From contig NZ_JAJLPA010000001.1 in the NCBI RefSeq assembly GCF_025548555.1, forward strand, positions 372,001 to 436,000: a DNA stretch of 64,000 nt, in the 5' to 3' direction. The translations under genes and the position numbers were made by a program. The notes beneath the pieces were generated by a model. It searched no databases, was not told where the DNA came from, and worked only from the letters and a program-made list of their open reading frames with translations. This stretch comes from Sphingomonas sp. A2-49 (GTDB taxonomy: Bacteria > Pseudomonadota > Alphaproteobacteria > Sphingomonadales > Sphingomonadaceae). Positions 17,964-26,828 of the stretch are shown piece after piece. Numbering within the stretch: the first letter of the stretch is position 1; the number at the start of each line of letters is the position of its first letter.

Positions 17964-17983
17964 ATTCCCGCCCTCGCGGGAAT
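17964..17983. repeat. short palindromic hairpin, REP-like
   Basis: ATTCCCGCCCTCGCGGGAAT folds into a stem of about 8 bp and sits between sdhE and mfd. This short motif resembles palindromic sequences common between genes in sphingomonads. It could also act as a terminator for sdhE. Confidence 0.5.
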
Positions 17984-18003
17984 GACGACGGGATGGTGAG
18001 CAT

Positions 18004-21000
18004 GTGGAAAACGACAAGATGCCCGATCTGAAGACCATCCTTGGCGCCAGGACGCAGCTCACGCTGTCGGGCGTCCCCGCCGGGTTCCAGCCGTCGCTGC
18101 TCGCCGACATCGCGCGGGCCGCCGCGCATTCGGGCAAGGGCGGTCGCGCCGTGTTCGTCGCGCCCGACGACGCCGCGATGCGCGCGATCGCCAGCACGGC
18201 GGCGTTCTTCGCACCCGATCTGGAGATCGTCAGTTTCCCCGCGTGGGACTGCCTGCCCTACGATCGCGCCAGCCCGACGCTCCGTATCATGGCGGAGCGG
18301 ATCGCGGCATTGTGGCGGCTCCAGCGGCCCGGCAAGGCGCCGCAGCTGTTCCTCACCACCGTCAATGCGGCGACGCAGCGCGTGCTGACGCCGTTCCGCA
18401 TCCGCCAGCTGGTCGCGACGCTGGAGCCCGGGGCGCGCATCGATCGCGACGACCTCGCCCGGCTGTTGCAGGCGAACGGCTACGTCCGCACCGAAACCGT
18501 CCACGACCAGGGCGAATATGCCGTGCGCGGTGGCATCGTCGACCTGTTCCCGAGCGGCGAGGAACAGGCGCTGCGCCTCGATTTCTTCGGCGACGAGATC
18601 GAGACGGTCCGCACGTTCAGCCCCGAGGACCAGCGCACCACCGGGCGGGTCGATGGCTTCACGCTGCTGCCCGCGTCGGAGGCGCTGCTCGACGAGGAAT
18701 CGATCAAGCGGTTCCGCACCCGCTATCGCGACAAGTTCGGCGCGACCGCGACCGGCGACCCGCTCTACCAGGCGATCAGCGACGGGCGGCGTCTCGCCGG
18801 CATGGAGCATTGGCTGCCGCTGTTCGAGGACAAGCTCGCGACGCTGTTCGATCACCTGTCCGCCGACGACGTGGTCGTCCGCGACTTCGGCGTGACCGGC
18901 GCCGCGGACGGGCGGATGGAATCGATCGCGGACTATTTCGACAACCGCCGACGGGCGGAGGCGGCGCAGCCGGGCAGCTATCGCCCGCTTGCCGCCAGAT
19001 CGCTGTACCTCGACGCGAAGGAATGGGCGGAGGCGCTCGCCGCCGCCCGCGCGCACCTGACCTCGCCGTTCCACGAGCCGGAGCGCGCCGGCGTGCTCGA
19101 TTTCGGCGTCGACGGCGCGCGCGATTTCGGGCCGGAGCGCGGCAGCGGCGTCAACATCTACGAAGCCGTCGTCGATCACCTCAAGACGCTGCGCAAGGAG
19201 GGCCGGAAGCCGGTCCTCGCCAGCTATTCGGTCGGCGCGCGCGAGCGGCTGGGCAATCTGCTGAAGGACCACGGGCTGGCCGGCGGCAAGGCGGCGGACA
19301 GCTGGCAACAGGCGCTCGGCATCGCCGACACGGGCAAGAGCGCGGGCGTCGCGCTGGTCGTCCTGCCGCTCGACCACGGCTTCACCGCGCCCGACGTCGC
19401 CGTGCTGACCGAACAGGACATGCTCGGCGACCGGCTGGTCCGGCGCGCGAAGCGCAAGAAGTCCGCGGATGCCTTCCTCGCCGAGATCGCGGCGCTGACC
19501 CCGGGCGACCTCGTCGTCCATTCCGATCACGGCATCGGCAAATATCTGGGCCTCACCTCGATCCCCGTCGGCAAGAGCCCGCACGATTGCGTCGCGGTCG
19601 AATATGCCGGCGGCGACAAATTGTTCGTGCCCGTCGAGAATCTCGAGGTCCTGTCGCGCTACGGCTCGAACGAGGAAGGCGCCTCGCTCGACCGCCTCGG
19701 CGGCGAGGCATGGCAGCGCCGCAAGTCGCGGATGAAGGAGCGGATCCGCGAGATCGCGGGCGAACTCATCAAGACCGCGGCCGAACGCGCACTGCATCCG
19801 GGCGACGTGCTGGAACCCGATGCCAGCGGCTATCCCAGCTTCGTCGATCGCTTCCCCTATGCCGAAACCGACGACCAGGACCGCGCGATCGACGACGTGC
19901 TCGGCGACCTGTCCGCGGGCAAGCCGATGGATCGGCTGATCGTCGGCGACGTCGGGTTCGGCAAGACCGAGATCGCGCTGCGCGCCGCCTTCGTCGCGGC
20001 GATGGCGGGCAGGCAGGTCGCGGTGGTGTGCCCGACGACGCTGCTCGCGCGCCAGCATTACAACAATTTCACTGCCCGCTTCGAAGGCTTCCCGATGAAC
20101 ATGGGGCGGCTGTCGCGGCTCGTCCCCGGCGCGGAGGCGAAGGCGGTCAAGGAAGGGCTCGCCGGCGGGACGATCGACGTCGTCATCGGCACCCATGCGT
20201 TGCTCGCCAAGACGATCGATTTCAAGCGCCTCGGCCTCGTCATCGTCGACGAGGAACAGCGCTTCGGCGTCACCCACAAGGAGCGGCTGAAGGCGCTGCG
20301 TGCCGACGTCCACATGCTGACGCTCACCGCGACGCCGATCCCGCGCACGCTCCAGATGGCGATGAGCGGCATCCGCGAACTGTCGGTGATCCAGACCCCG
20401 CCGGTCGACCGGCTGGCGGTGCGGACGTATATCATCCCCTGGGACCCGGTCGTGCTGCGCGAGGCGCTGCTGCGCGAACATTATCGCGGCGGGCAGAGCT
20501 TCATCGTCACCCCGCGCATCGCCGACCTGCCCGACCTCGAGGAGTATCTGCGCGAACAGGTGCCCGAAATCCGCTACGTCGTCGCGCACGGCCAGATGAG
20601 CCCGACCGAGGTCGAGGAGCGGATGAGCGCCTTCTACGACAAGAAGTTCGAGGTGCTCGTTTCCACCACGATCATCGAAAGCGGGATCGACATCGCATCG
20701 GCCAACACGATCATCGTCAACCGTGCCGACCGGTTCGGGCTCGCCCAGCTCTACCAGCTGCGCGGCCGGGTCGGGCGGTCGAAGACGCGCGCCTATGCCT
20801 ATCTGGTGACGCCGCCCGAGCGGATGATGACCGAAACCGCGGAAAAGCGGCTGAAGGTATTGTCCGACCTCGATTCGCTCGGCGCGGGCTTCCAGCTCGC
20901 CAGCCACGACCTCGACATCCGCGGCGCGGGCAATCTGCTGGGCGACGAACAGTCAGGCCACATCAAGGAAGTCGGCTACGAACTCTACCAGTCGATGCTG

Positions 21001-21501
21001 GAAGAGGCGATCATGGACGCCAAGGCCGGCGGCATGGCCACCCGCCCGCGCGATTTCAGCCCCCAGATCACCGTCGACGCGCCGATCCTGATCCCCGACG
21101 ATTACGTCCCCGACCTAGACCTGCGCATGGGCCTGTATCGTCGCCTTAACGAGCTGGAGGACCAGCGCGATATCGAGGCGTTCGCGGCGGAGATGATCGA
21201 TCGCTTCGGCCCGCTGCCCGATGCGACCGAGAACCTGATCCGCGTGATCGAGATCAAGCTCAACGCGAGGCGGGCGTGCATCGCCAAGATGGACGTCGGG
21301 CCGCGCGGCGTGCTGGTCGGCTTCCACGACGACACGCCGCCCAACGTCCCGGGACTGCTCGCCTATGTGGAGCGGCTGAACGGCGTGGCGAAGCTGCGCC
21401 CCGACAGCAAGCTGGTGCTGCAACGCGCGTGGCCGGATGCCAAGTCGCGGCTGCATGGCGCGTTGCAGCTGTCCAAGGGGCTGGCGAAGGCGGCGGGGTG
21501 A
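18004..21501 (+). CDS. mfd: transcription-repair coupling factor Mfd
   Basis: An 1165-residue ATP-dependent translocase that pushes stalled RNA polymerase off DNA lesions and recruits UvrA. In order: UvrB-like N-terminal region, CarD-like RNA-polymerase-interacting domain at about residue 500 (PGDLVVHSDHGIGKYLGL), a RecG-like motor with Walker A VGDVGFGKTEIAL near 645 and DEEQ near 748 (VDEEQRFGVTHK), then TATPIPRT and LRGRVGRSKTRAYAY, and the C-terminal TRCF domain. The start is GTG at 18004 or, equally possible, ATG at 18019 (MPDLKTIL). Length is normal. Confidence 0.97.
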   Translation: MENDKMPDLKTILGARTQLTLSGVPAGFQPSLLADIARAAAHSGKGGRAVFVAPDDAAMRAIASTAAFFAPDLEIVSFPAWDCLPYDRASPTLRIMAERIAALWRLQRPGKAPQLFLTTVNAATQRVLTPFRIRQLVATLEPGARIDRDDLARLLQANGYVRTETVHDQGEYAVRGGIVDLFPSGEEQALRLDFFGDEIETVRTFSPEDQRTTGRVDGFTLLPASEALLDEESIKRFRTRYRDKFGATATGDPLYQAISDGRRLAGMEHWLPLFEDKLATLFDHLSADDVVVRDFGVTGAADGRMESIADYFDNRRRAEAAQPGSYRPLAARSLYLDAKEWAEALAAARAHLTSPFHEPERAGVLDFGVDGARDFGPERGSGVNIYEAVVDHLKTLRKEGRKPVLASYSVGARERLGNLLKDHGLAGGKAADSWQQALGIADTGKSAGVALVVLPLDHGFTAPDVAVLTEQDMLGDRLVRRAKRKKSADAFLAEIAALTPGDLVVHSDHGIGKYLGLTSIPVGKSPHDCVAVEYAGGDKLFVPVENLEVLSRYGSNEEGASLDRLGGEAWQRRKSRMKERIREIAGELIKTAAERALHPGDVLEPDASGYPSFVDRFPYAETDDQDRAIDDVLGDLSAGKPMDRLIVGDVGFGKTEIALRAAFVAAMAGRQVAVVCPTTLLARQHYNNFTARFEGFPMNMGRLSRLVPGAEAKAVKEGLAGGTIDVVIGTHALLAKTIDFKRLGLVIVDEEQRFGVTHKERLKALRADVHMLTLTATPIPRTLQMAMSGIRELSVIQTPPVDRLAVRTYIIPWDPVVLREALLREHYRGGQSFIVTPRIADLPDLEEYLREQVPEIRYVVAHGQMSPTEVEERMSAFYDKKFEVLVSTTIIESGIDIASANTIIVNRADRFGLAQLYQLRGRVGRSKTRAYAYLVTPPERMMTETAEKRLKVLSDLDSLGAGFQLASHDLDIRGAGNLLGDEQSGHIKEVGYELYQSMLEEAIMDAKAGGMATRPRDFSPQITVDAPILIPDDYVPDLDLRMGLYRRLNELEDQRDIEAFAAEMIDRFGPLPDATENLIRVIEIKLNARRACIAKMDVGPRGVLVGFHDDTPPNVPGLLAYVERLNGVAKLRPDSKLVLQRAWPDAKSRLHGALQLSKGLAKAAG

Positions 21502-21529
21502 ACGCCTGCCCCGGCCGGGGCGGGGGAAA

Positions 21530-21943
21530 TCAGCTGCTGTGGTCGGACACGATCTTCCACACGCCGGCCTGCCGCTCGAACAGCAGCGACGTCATGCCCT
21601 GCTGCGCCTTGCCGTCGGGATAGTCGAGCATCCAGCGCGCCCACAGCATCCGGTGCGTCGCGTCGATCCGGCGGAAGCCGAGCATGCGGAACGACAGCCG
21701 CCCCCGCTTCGCGGCGTCCACGCCATAGCTTTTGGCGTAGCGCGCCGCGATCGCCGCCTTGCCGCGGACCAGGCCGTCCTTGCCGACGAACACCGCGTCA
21801 TCGGCATAGATGGCGAGGAAGCGCGCCATGTCCCCTGCGCTCCAGCCGGCCGCGCTCGCCGCCATCGCGTCACGGATCGCAGCCTCCGGATCCTGTGCGG
21901 CCAACGCCGCCCCCGCGATCATCGCGATCGGCACGATCAGCAT
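21530..21943 (-). CDS. exported DUF4440 / SnoaL-like protein
   Basis: A 137-residue protein with a signal peptide (MLIVPIAMIAGAALAAQD) and a NTF2-like fold of the DUF4440 type. Family signs are AAGWSAGDMARFLAIYADDAVFV and the late AGVWKIVSDHSS, the usual ending of this domain. These domains bind small molecules or are simple catalysts; no substrate can be inferred. Its ATG overlaps the stop of the EAL gene by 7 nt (ATGCTGA), so the two are translationally linked. It is convergent with mfd, 28 bp away. Confidence 0.85.
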   Translation of the reverse strand: MLIVPIAMIAGAALAAQDPEAAIRDAMAASAAGWSAGDMARFLAIYADDAVFVGKDGLVRGKAAIAARYAKSYGVDAAKRGRLSFRMLGFRRIDATHRMLWARWMLDYPDGKAQQGMTSLLFERQAGVWKIVSDHSS

Positions 21944-23592
21944 CGTCCATCCTCCATGAAGGCGAGCAGCGCCGCCTCGTCGAGCGGTTCGGCCAGCCAA
22001 TAGCCCTGGTAATAGGTGCATCCCTCGGCGGCGAGCATCGCGCGCTGCGCCTCCGTCTCGATCCCCTCGGCGATCACCGCCACGCCCAGCGCGCGCGCCA
22101 GCGTCATCACCGCGCGCACCACGCCGCGGTGACGGGCGCTGCCCTCCACCCCCAGCGCCAGCGCCTTGTCGAGCTTCAGATAGTCGAGCGGCAGCGCGGT
22201 CAGATAGGCGAGGCTGGAATAGCCGGTGCCGAAATCGTCGAGCGCGACGCGCACCCCCGCCTCGCGCAGCCGCGCCAGCACCGCCGCCGCCGCGTCGAGG
22301 TTGCGGATCGCGCCGGTTTCGGTGATCTCCACGGTCAGCCGCTGGAACGGCACGCCGCTCGCCGCGACGCGATCGAGGAACAGCGCGGCGAAGCCCGGCC
22401 GGCCGAGGTCCCCCGCGGTCAGGTTGAGCGAGACGCGCAGGCCCCCGAGCGACCGCGGCCAGGCGGCGACGCGCGCCAGCACCAGCTGCTGGATATGGTC
22501 GGACAGCGCGATGCCGAGGTCGGCGCGATCGGCCGCGGCGAACAGCGCGTCGGCGCCCAGCGGCCCCAGCCGGCCGTGGCGCCACCGCGCCAGCGCCTCG
22601 ACCCCGGTGACGTGGCGGCCGTCGATCGGCGCCTGCGGTTGGAACAGCACGTCGATCTCGTTGCGCTCGATCGCCAGGTGCAGGTCGATCGCCAGCAGGT
22701 CGAGCGGCGCCGCGCCTTCCGGCCCGGCGATGCGGATCATCGCGCCATCGCTCGCCTTGGCGACGATCAGCGCCTCGGCGGCGCGGCGCAGCAGGCTCGC
22801 CGCGTCGTCGGCAGGCCCGCTCTCCGCCATCCCCCAGCGGCTGCCGAGCACCGCGATCCGTCCCGCGATGGGCAGCGGCCGGGCGAGCGCCGCGTCCAGC
22901 GCCGCAGCGAGCCGGGCCAACACCACCGGTCCCGCCGCCGCCGCCACGATCAGGTCGCCGCCGCCGGTCGACACGACCAGCCCCGCCGGGCCGAGCAACG
23001 CGCGGGTGATCCGGTCGACCTGCTCGCGCGCCTCGGCGATCAGTGCGTCGCCCGCGGCGCGGCCACGCGCGGCGTTGAGGATGTCGAGGCGCGACAGCGC
23101 GATCATCAGGACGCCGACCGGCGAGCCGTCCGCCAGGCGTCCGGCGATCCAGTCGCTGATCGCCGCGCGATCCTCGTCCGTCGCAGCGGTCCGGCCGCGC
23201 CGATCGCCAGCGTCGCGCGACGGCGCCTGTGCGGCGAAGCGGATCGCCTGTCCCAATTCCGCCGCGTCGCCGCGATCGACGAAGAAATGCGTCGCGCCCG
23301 CGTCCATCAGGTCGGGCAGCCCGTCCGCGTCCGTGGTCAGCGCCAGCAGCGCGCCCCCGGTCGCCGCGACGAGGCCGCCGAGCGCGCGCACCTCGGCAAG
23401 GCCCCGGCCCGCGTCGGCGCGTACGTCGACCACCACCAGATCGGCACCGCTCGCCAGCGCGCGGGCGGCGACATCGTCCCCGCCCCCGTCGACGCGCACG
23501 ACCCAGTCCGCCGCACCGGGGATCGCCGCGAACGTGCCCTCCCCCTCGGCCGCGACCACGAACAGCGCCAGACGATCGATATCGGTCCCCAT
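21937..23592 (-). CDS. EAL phosphodiesterase with degenerate GGDEF and receiver-like region
   Basis: A 551-residue cytosolic protein. Residues about 1-120 resemble a receiver fold (DLVVVDVRAD, LLALTTDADG) but a phosphoacceptor site is not convincing. Residues about 150-300 resemble a GGDEF domain whose signature is reduced to TGGGDLIV, so cyclase activity is unlikely. Residues about 310-545 form an EAL domain with the active-site pieces present: EALARWRH, NLTAGDLG, VEITETG, DDFGTGYSS, LKLDKAL, AEGIET, QGYWLAEP. Together this predicts a cyclic di-GMP phosphodiesterase. Its stop overlaps the DUF4440 start. Whether the GGDEF remnant binds GTP as an allosteric site is unknown. Confidence 0.9.
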   Translation of the reverse strand: MGTDIDRLALFVVAAEGEGTFAAIPGAADWVVRVDGGGDDVAARALASGADLVVVDVRADAGRGLAEVRALGGLVAATGGALLALTTDADGLPDLMDAGATHFFVDRGDAAELGQAIRFAAQAPSRDAGDRRGRTAATDEDRAAISDWIAGRLADGSPVGVLMIALSRLDILNAARGRAAGDALIAEAREQVDRITRALLGPAGLVVSTGGGDLIVAAAAGPVVLARLAAALDAALARPLPIAGRIAVLGSRWGMAESGPADDAASLLRRAAEALIVAKASDGAMIRIAGPEGAAPLDLLAIDLHLAIERNEIDVLFQPQAPIDGRHVTGVEALARWRHGRLGPLGADALFAAADRADLGIALSDHIQQLVLARVAAWPRSLGGLRVSLNLTAGDLGRPGFAALFLDRVAASGVPFQRLTVEITETGAIRNLDAAAAVLARLREAGVRVALDDFGTGYSSLAYLTALPLDYLKLDKALALGVEGSARHRGVVRAVMTLARALGVAVIAEGIETEAQRAMLAAEGCTYYQGYWLAEPLDEAALLAFMEDGRC

Positions 23593-23722
23593 CGTCCCAC
23601 GACCTAACCGGCTGAAGGCAACTCGACAATGGAGCGCCGACGTCCGCCGGCCCGGCGCCCCCGCGCCGCCGCTGGCAGGGAACGGACTTGTCGCCGGACG
23701 GTTGACCGCCTAGCTCCCTATC

Positions 23723-24748
23723 ATGACCAGCGCCCTCCCCCAATCCGATCAGCCGCTGGTCGACCGTCTGGTCGATCCGCAAGGCCGCACCATCCGCTAT
23801 CTGCGCATTTCGGTCACCGACCGGTGCGACCTGCGCTGCCGATATTGCATGGCGGAACAGATGACGTTCCTGCCCCGCGCGAAGCTGCTCAGCCTCGACG
23901 AGATCGCGATCATCGCCGAACGCTTCATCGCGCGCGGCGTGACCAAGATCCGCCTGTCGGGCGGCGAGCCGCTGGTCCGCCGCGATGTCGGCGACCTCGT
24001 CCGCCGGCTCGGCCGCCACGTCGGCGCCGGCCTCGACGAGCTGACGATGACGACCAACGCGACGCGGCTGGAGGCGCATGCCGCCGAGATGGTCGACGCC
24101 GGGATCCGGCGGATCAACGTCAGCCTCGACAGCCTCGACGCCGACCGCTTCCGCTACATCACCCGTCACGGCGACCTCGACCAGGTGCTGCGCGGCATCG
24201 CCGCCGCGCGCGCCGCCGGGCTGGCGGTCAAGATCAACATGGTCGCGCTTGCCGGGCTGAACGAGGACGAGATTCCCGCGATGCTGCGCTGGTGCGTCGA
24301 TCAGGGCCACGACCTGTCGCTGATCGAGACGATGCCGCTCGGCGCGGTGGACGAGGACCGGACCGACCGGTTCGTGCCGCTGACGCGCGTCTTCGCGGAC
24401 CTCCAGACGCAATTCGTGTTGGACCGCGACGCGCATCGCACCGGCGGCCCGGCGCGCTACTGGCGCGTCGACGGCAGCGCGACGCGGCTCGGGCTGATCT
24501 CGCCGCTCACCGCCAATTTCTGCGACGGTTGCAACCGCGTACGCCTGACCACCGAAGGCAGGCTGTACATGTGTCTCGGCCATGACGATCAGGTCGACCT
24601 GAAGGGCGCGTTGCGCGACGGCGGCATCGCCGGGCTCGACGCGGCGATCGATCGCGGCCTGTTGCGCAAGCCCGCGCGCCACGATTTCAGGATCGAGGCC
24701 GGCGCCGCGCCCGCGGTGGCGCGTCACATGAGCGTCACGGGCGGATGA
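23723..24748 (+). CDS. moaA: GTP 3',8-cyclase MoaA
   Basis: A 341-residue radical SAM enzyme that, with MoaC, makes cyclic pyranopterin monophosphate, the first step in molybdenum cofactor synthesis. The SAM cluster motif CxxxCxxC is C35, C39 and C42 (TDRCDLRCRYCMAEQ). The C-terminal second cluster is in NFCDGCNRVRLT and LYMCLGH. The GTP-binding conserved C-terminus ends in GG, as in functional MoaA. SGGEPLVRRD is the radical SAM GGEP motif. The stop overlaps the nadK start by 4 nt (ATGA), an unusual partner for moaA. Confidence 0.96.
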   Translation: MTSALPQSDQPLVDRLVDPQGRTIRYLRISVTDRCDLRCRYCMAEQMTFLPRAKLLSLDEIAIIAERFIARGVTKIRLSGGEPLVRRDVGDLVRRLGRHVGAGLDELTMTTNATRLEAHAAEMVDAGIRRINVSLDSLDADRFRYITRHGDLDQVLRGIAAARAAGLAVKINMVALAGLNEDEIPAMLRWCVDQGHDLSLIETMPLGAVDEDRTDRFVPLTRVFADLQTQFVLDRDAHRTGGPARYWRVDGSATRLGLISPLTANFCDGCNRVRLTTEGRLYMCLGHDDQVDLKGALRDGGIAGLDAAIDRGLLRKPARHDFRIEAGAAPAVARHMSVTGG

Positions 24749-25524
24749 GCCAGTACGAGCGGCGGGCGCTCGTCGCGTCGCCGACCGCCCCCGCGCAGGC
24801 CGCCGCCGCCGAACTGGCGGATGCGGCCGACTGGGTCGACCCGGCCGAGGCCGACGTCATCATCGCGCTGGGCGGCGACGGCTTCATGCTCCAGACGCTG
24901 CACGGGCTGCTCGATCGCCGTCGCCCGACCGTGCCGGTGTTCGGCATGAACCTCGGCACCGTCGGCTTCATGATGAACGAATGGCGGCGCCACGGCATCG
25001 GCGAGCGGCTGGACCGCGCCAAGCCGTTCAAGGTCACCCCGCTCGCCGCCACCGTCACCGGCGTCGACGGCCGCATCCATCAGGCGCCGGCGATCAACGA
25101 GGTGTCGCTGCTGCGCGAGACGCGGCAGACCGCGAAACTGGAGGTCACCGTCAACGATCGGGTGGTGATGCCCGAACTCGCCTGCGACGGCATCCTCGTC
25201 GCCACGCCGGCGGGATCGACCGCCTACAATCTGTCGGCGCAGGGACCGATCCTGCCGCTCGGCTCCAACATGCTCGCGCTGACGCCGATCAGCCCGTTCC
25301 GACCGCGCCGGTGGCGCGGCGCGATCCTGCCAGACAAGGCGCGGATCAGCCTGCGCGTGCTCGACGCCGCCAAGCGCCCGGTATCCGCAGTGGCCGACCA
25401 GCGCGAATTCCGCGACGTCGCCGAGGTATCGATCGCGATCGACCGCGCGCGCGAACTGACCCTGCTGTTCGATCCCGAACACGCGCTCGACGACCGGATC
25501 ACGATGGAACAGTTCGTCGCCTGA
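24745..25524 (+). CDS. nadK: NAD kinase
   Basis: A 259-residue kinase that phosphorylates NAD to NADP. The catalytic GGDG motif is at about residues 43-46 (IIALGGDGFMLQ). Further family blocks are MNLGTVGFMMNEW, INEVSLLRET and ILVATPAGSTAYNLSAQGP. Length fits the short bacterial form. Overlaps moaA by 4 nt, so it is probably translated by coupling from the same message. It is followed 78 bp later by the tRNA gene, which has its own promoter-like site. Confidence 0.95.
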   Translation: MSQYERRALVASPTAPAQAAAAELADAADWVDPAEADVIIALGGDGFMLQTLHGLLDRRRPTVPVFGMNLGTVGFMMNEWRRHGIGERLDRAKPFKVTPLAATVTGVDGRIHQAPAINEVSLLRETRQTAKLEVTVNDRVVMPELACDGILVATPAGSTAYNLSAQGPILPLGSNMLALTPISPFRPRRWRGAILPDKARISLRVLDAAKRPVSAVADQREFRDVAEVSIAIDRARELTLLFDPEHALDDRITMEQFVA

Positions 25525-25556
25525 CCCGCGATCCGGGAAAAAGCGCAGGAACAGGG

Positions 25557-25584
25557 TTGCATCGCCGTTTTTGCCGGGTATAGA
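25557..25584 (+). promoter_or_regulatory. predicted promoter of the tRNA-Asn gene
   Basis: -35 TTGCAT (25557-25562), 16-nt spacer, -10 TATAGA (25579-25584). The tRNA 5' end is 19 nt further on, so this fits a normal start with a short leader. Confidence 0.5.
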
Positions 25585-25602
25585 CGCGCTCCACGACGAC
25601 GT

Positions 25603-25677
25603 TCCCTGATAGCTCAGCGGTAGAGCTCTCGACTGTTAATCGAGCGGCCGTAGGTTCGAATCCTACTCAGGGAGCCA
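25603..25677 (+). tRNA. tRNA-Asn (GTT)
   Basis: A complete 75-nt cloverleaf with encoded CCA. Acceptor arms TCCCTGA / TCAGGGA, D arm GCTC-AGCGGTA-GAGC, anticodon stem CTCGA / TCGAG around loop CTGTTAA (anticodon GTT, reads AAC/AAU), T stem GTAGG / CCTAC with TTCGAAT loop, discriminator G. Six T residues follow from 25678, as expected for simple termination. Confidence 0.97.
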
Positions 25678-25804
25678 TTTTTTCTCGTCGGACCCTCTCT
25701 CCGTCATTGCGCGATCGCCGGACATTTTACCCTTGTCGTTCCGGGCGCGACGCGACATCATCCGCCCGAACGAGGAGCGCACAGGCTCCCGCGGGAGGAT
25801 GACG

Positions 25805-25921
25805 ATGGTGTTTCTGGAACTGGCGATCGGCGCCATGGCGGCCGCCTTGCTGGCGGTGCCGGTGCTGATGGCGGTCACGGGGAAGGCGAAGGACGCCGTC
25901 GGCGACAGCCCCTCCAACTGA
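25805..25921 (+). CDS. tiny membrane protein
   Basis: A 38-residue protein with one hydrophobic helix (MVFLELAIGAMAAALLAVPV) and a short polar tail KAKDAVGDSPSN. The ATG at 25805 was chosen because GGGAGG sits 6 nt upstream; the in-frame ATG at 25799 is too close to it. No family recognised and no function proposed. It follows the tRNA by 127 bp. Confidence 0.55.
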   Translation: MVFLELAIGAMAAALLAVPVLMAVTGKAKDAVGDSPSN

Positions 25922-26019
25922 CGATCCCGCACGCCTTGGCGGCGGACGTTAACGCGATGGTGCCGACTGGACGATAGGGAGGGACAGCCCCTCCCCCTCG
26001 CGCCACAGGACAACCCCAC

Positions 26020-26229
26020 GTGGACATGCCGTCCCGCACCGCCACCGCACAATTGGTCGCCTCGATCCATCAGCCCTGGCGCGCGCCCGTGCACGAATGC
26101 CTCGATCGCTGGCGGCGGCTCGACGCCGTGGCACGGTCGACCGCGTACCTCGTCGTCGAGGGGCCGGAGCCCCGGCGGCGGCGGACGCTCAACGCCTCCG
26201 CGATCGCCGAGCTCGCGCACGGCGCCTGA
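26020..26229 (+). CDS. hypothetical small protein
   Basis: A 69-residue ORF starting with GTG (an ATG follows at 26026). Third codon positions are almost all G or C, like neighbouring real genes, which argues for coding. The sequence has a Trp-rich patch (QPWRAPVHECLDRWRRLD) and a C-terminal half ending TLNASAIAELAHGA. No recognised family, no signal peptide, no membrane segment. The upstream CAGGA is only a moderate ribosome-binding site. Confidence 0.55.
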   Translation: MDMPSRTATAQLVASIHQPWRAPVHECLDRWRRLDAVARSTAYLVVEGPEPRRRRTLNASAIAELAHGA

Positions 26230-26299
26230 CCTGCCCCGCGGCGATTGAACGGATGCGCCCGTCGTCGGTTGGTCCCGCCGGTATGGGAAGGGATCGGGC

Positions 26300-26716
26300 A
26301 TGCGACAGGCGTCGGGAATGCTGCACGTCGACACGCGGCGGCAGGGGCTGCTGGAGGTGACCGACCGCGTCGTCCGCTGGGTCGACGCACAGGGCATCGC
26401 GGAAGGACTGCTGACCGTCTTCTGCCGGCACACCTCGGCATCGCTGGTGATCCAGGAGAATGCCGCGCCCGCGGTCCGGCGCGATATCGAGGCGTATCTC
26501 GACCGGCTCGCACCCGAGAGCGTCGGCTATGCGCATGACGACGAAGGACCCGACGACATGCCGGCGCACCTGCGCACGATGCTGACCGGCGTGCAGCTGT
26601 CGATCCCCGTGCTGGACGGCACGCTGGCGCTCGGCACGTGGCAGGGCATCTACCTGTTCGAACACCGCACGCGCCCGCATCGCCGCAGTCTCGCGCTGCA
26701 CCTGATCGGCGCGTGA
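26300..26716 (+). CDS. YjbQ family protein
   Basis: A 138-residue protein of the YjbQ/UPF0047 family, small trimeric proteins with weak thiamine-phosphate synthase-like activity reported for E. coli YjbQ. Conserved blocks are VFCRHTSASLVIQENAAP, then HDDEGPDDMPAHLR, and LGTWQGIYLFEHRTRPHRR, which contain the family His and Glu residues. The start ATG follows GGGAAGGGATC. The real cell role is not established. Next is an unrelated lipoprotein. Confidence 0.9.
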   Translation: MRQASGMLHVDTRRQGLLEVTDRVVRWVDAQGIAEGLLTVFCRHTSASLVIQENAAPAVRRDIEAYLDRLAPESVGYAHDDEGPDDMPAHLRTMLTGVQLSIPVLDGTLALGTWQGIYLFEHRTRPHRRSLALHLIGA

Positions 26717-26828
26717 TCCGCGGCGAACCGTTGCCCGACGGAGCCAAGTCGTTCATCGCTCGTTCCACTGCCATGGGTTACACGCGGCAGGGTTCGCCGC
26801 ACCCGCGTGCGAATGGAGAATTGGAGTC

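Noticed and set aside
17755..20907. A minus-strand ORF of 1050 codons opposite mfd
   Set aside because: No recognisable domain and Arg/Asp-rich composition; mfd explains the DNA completely.
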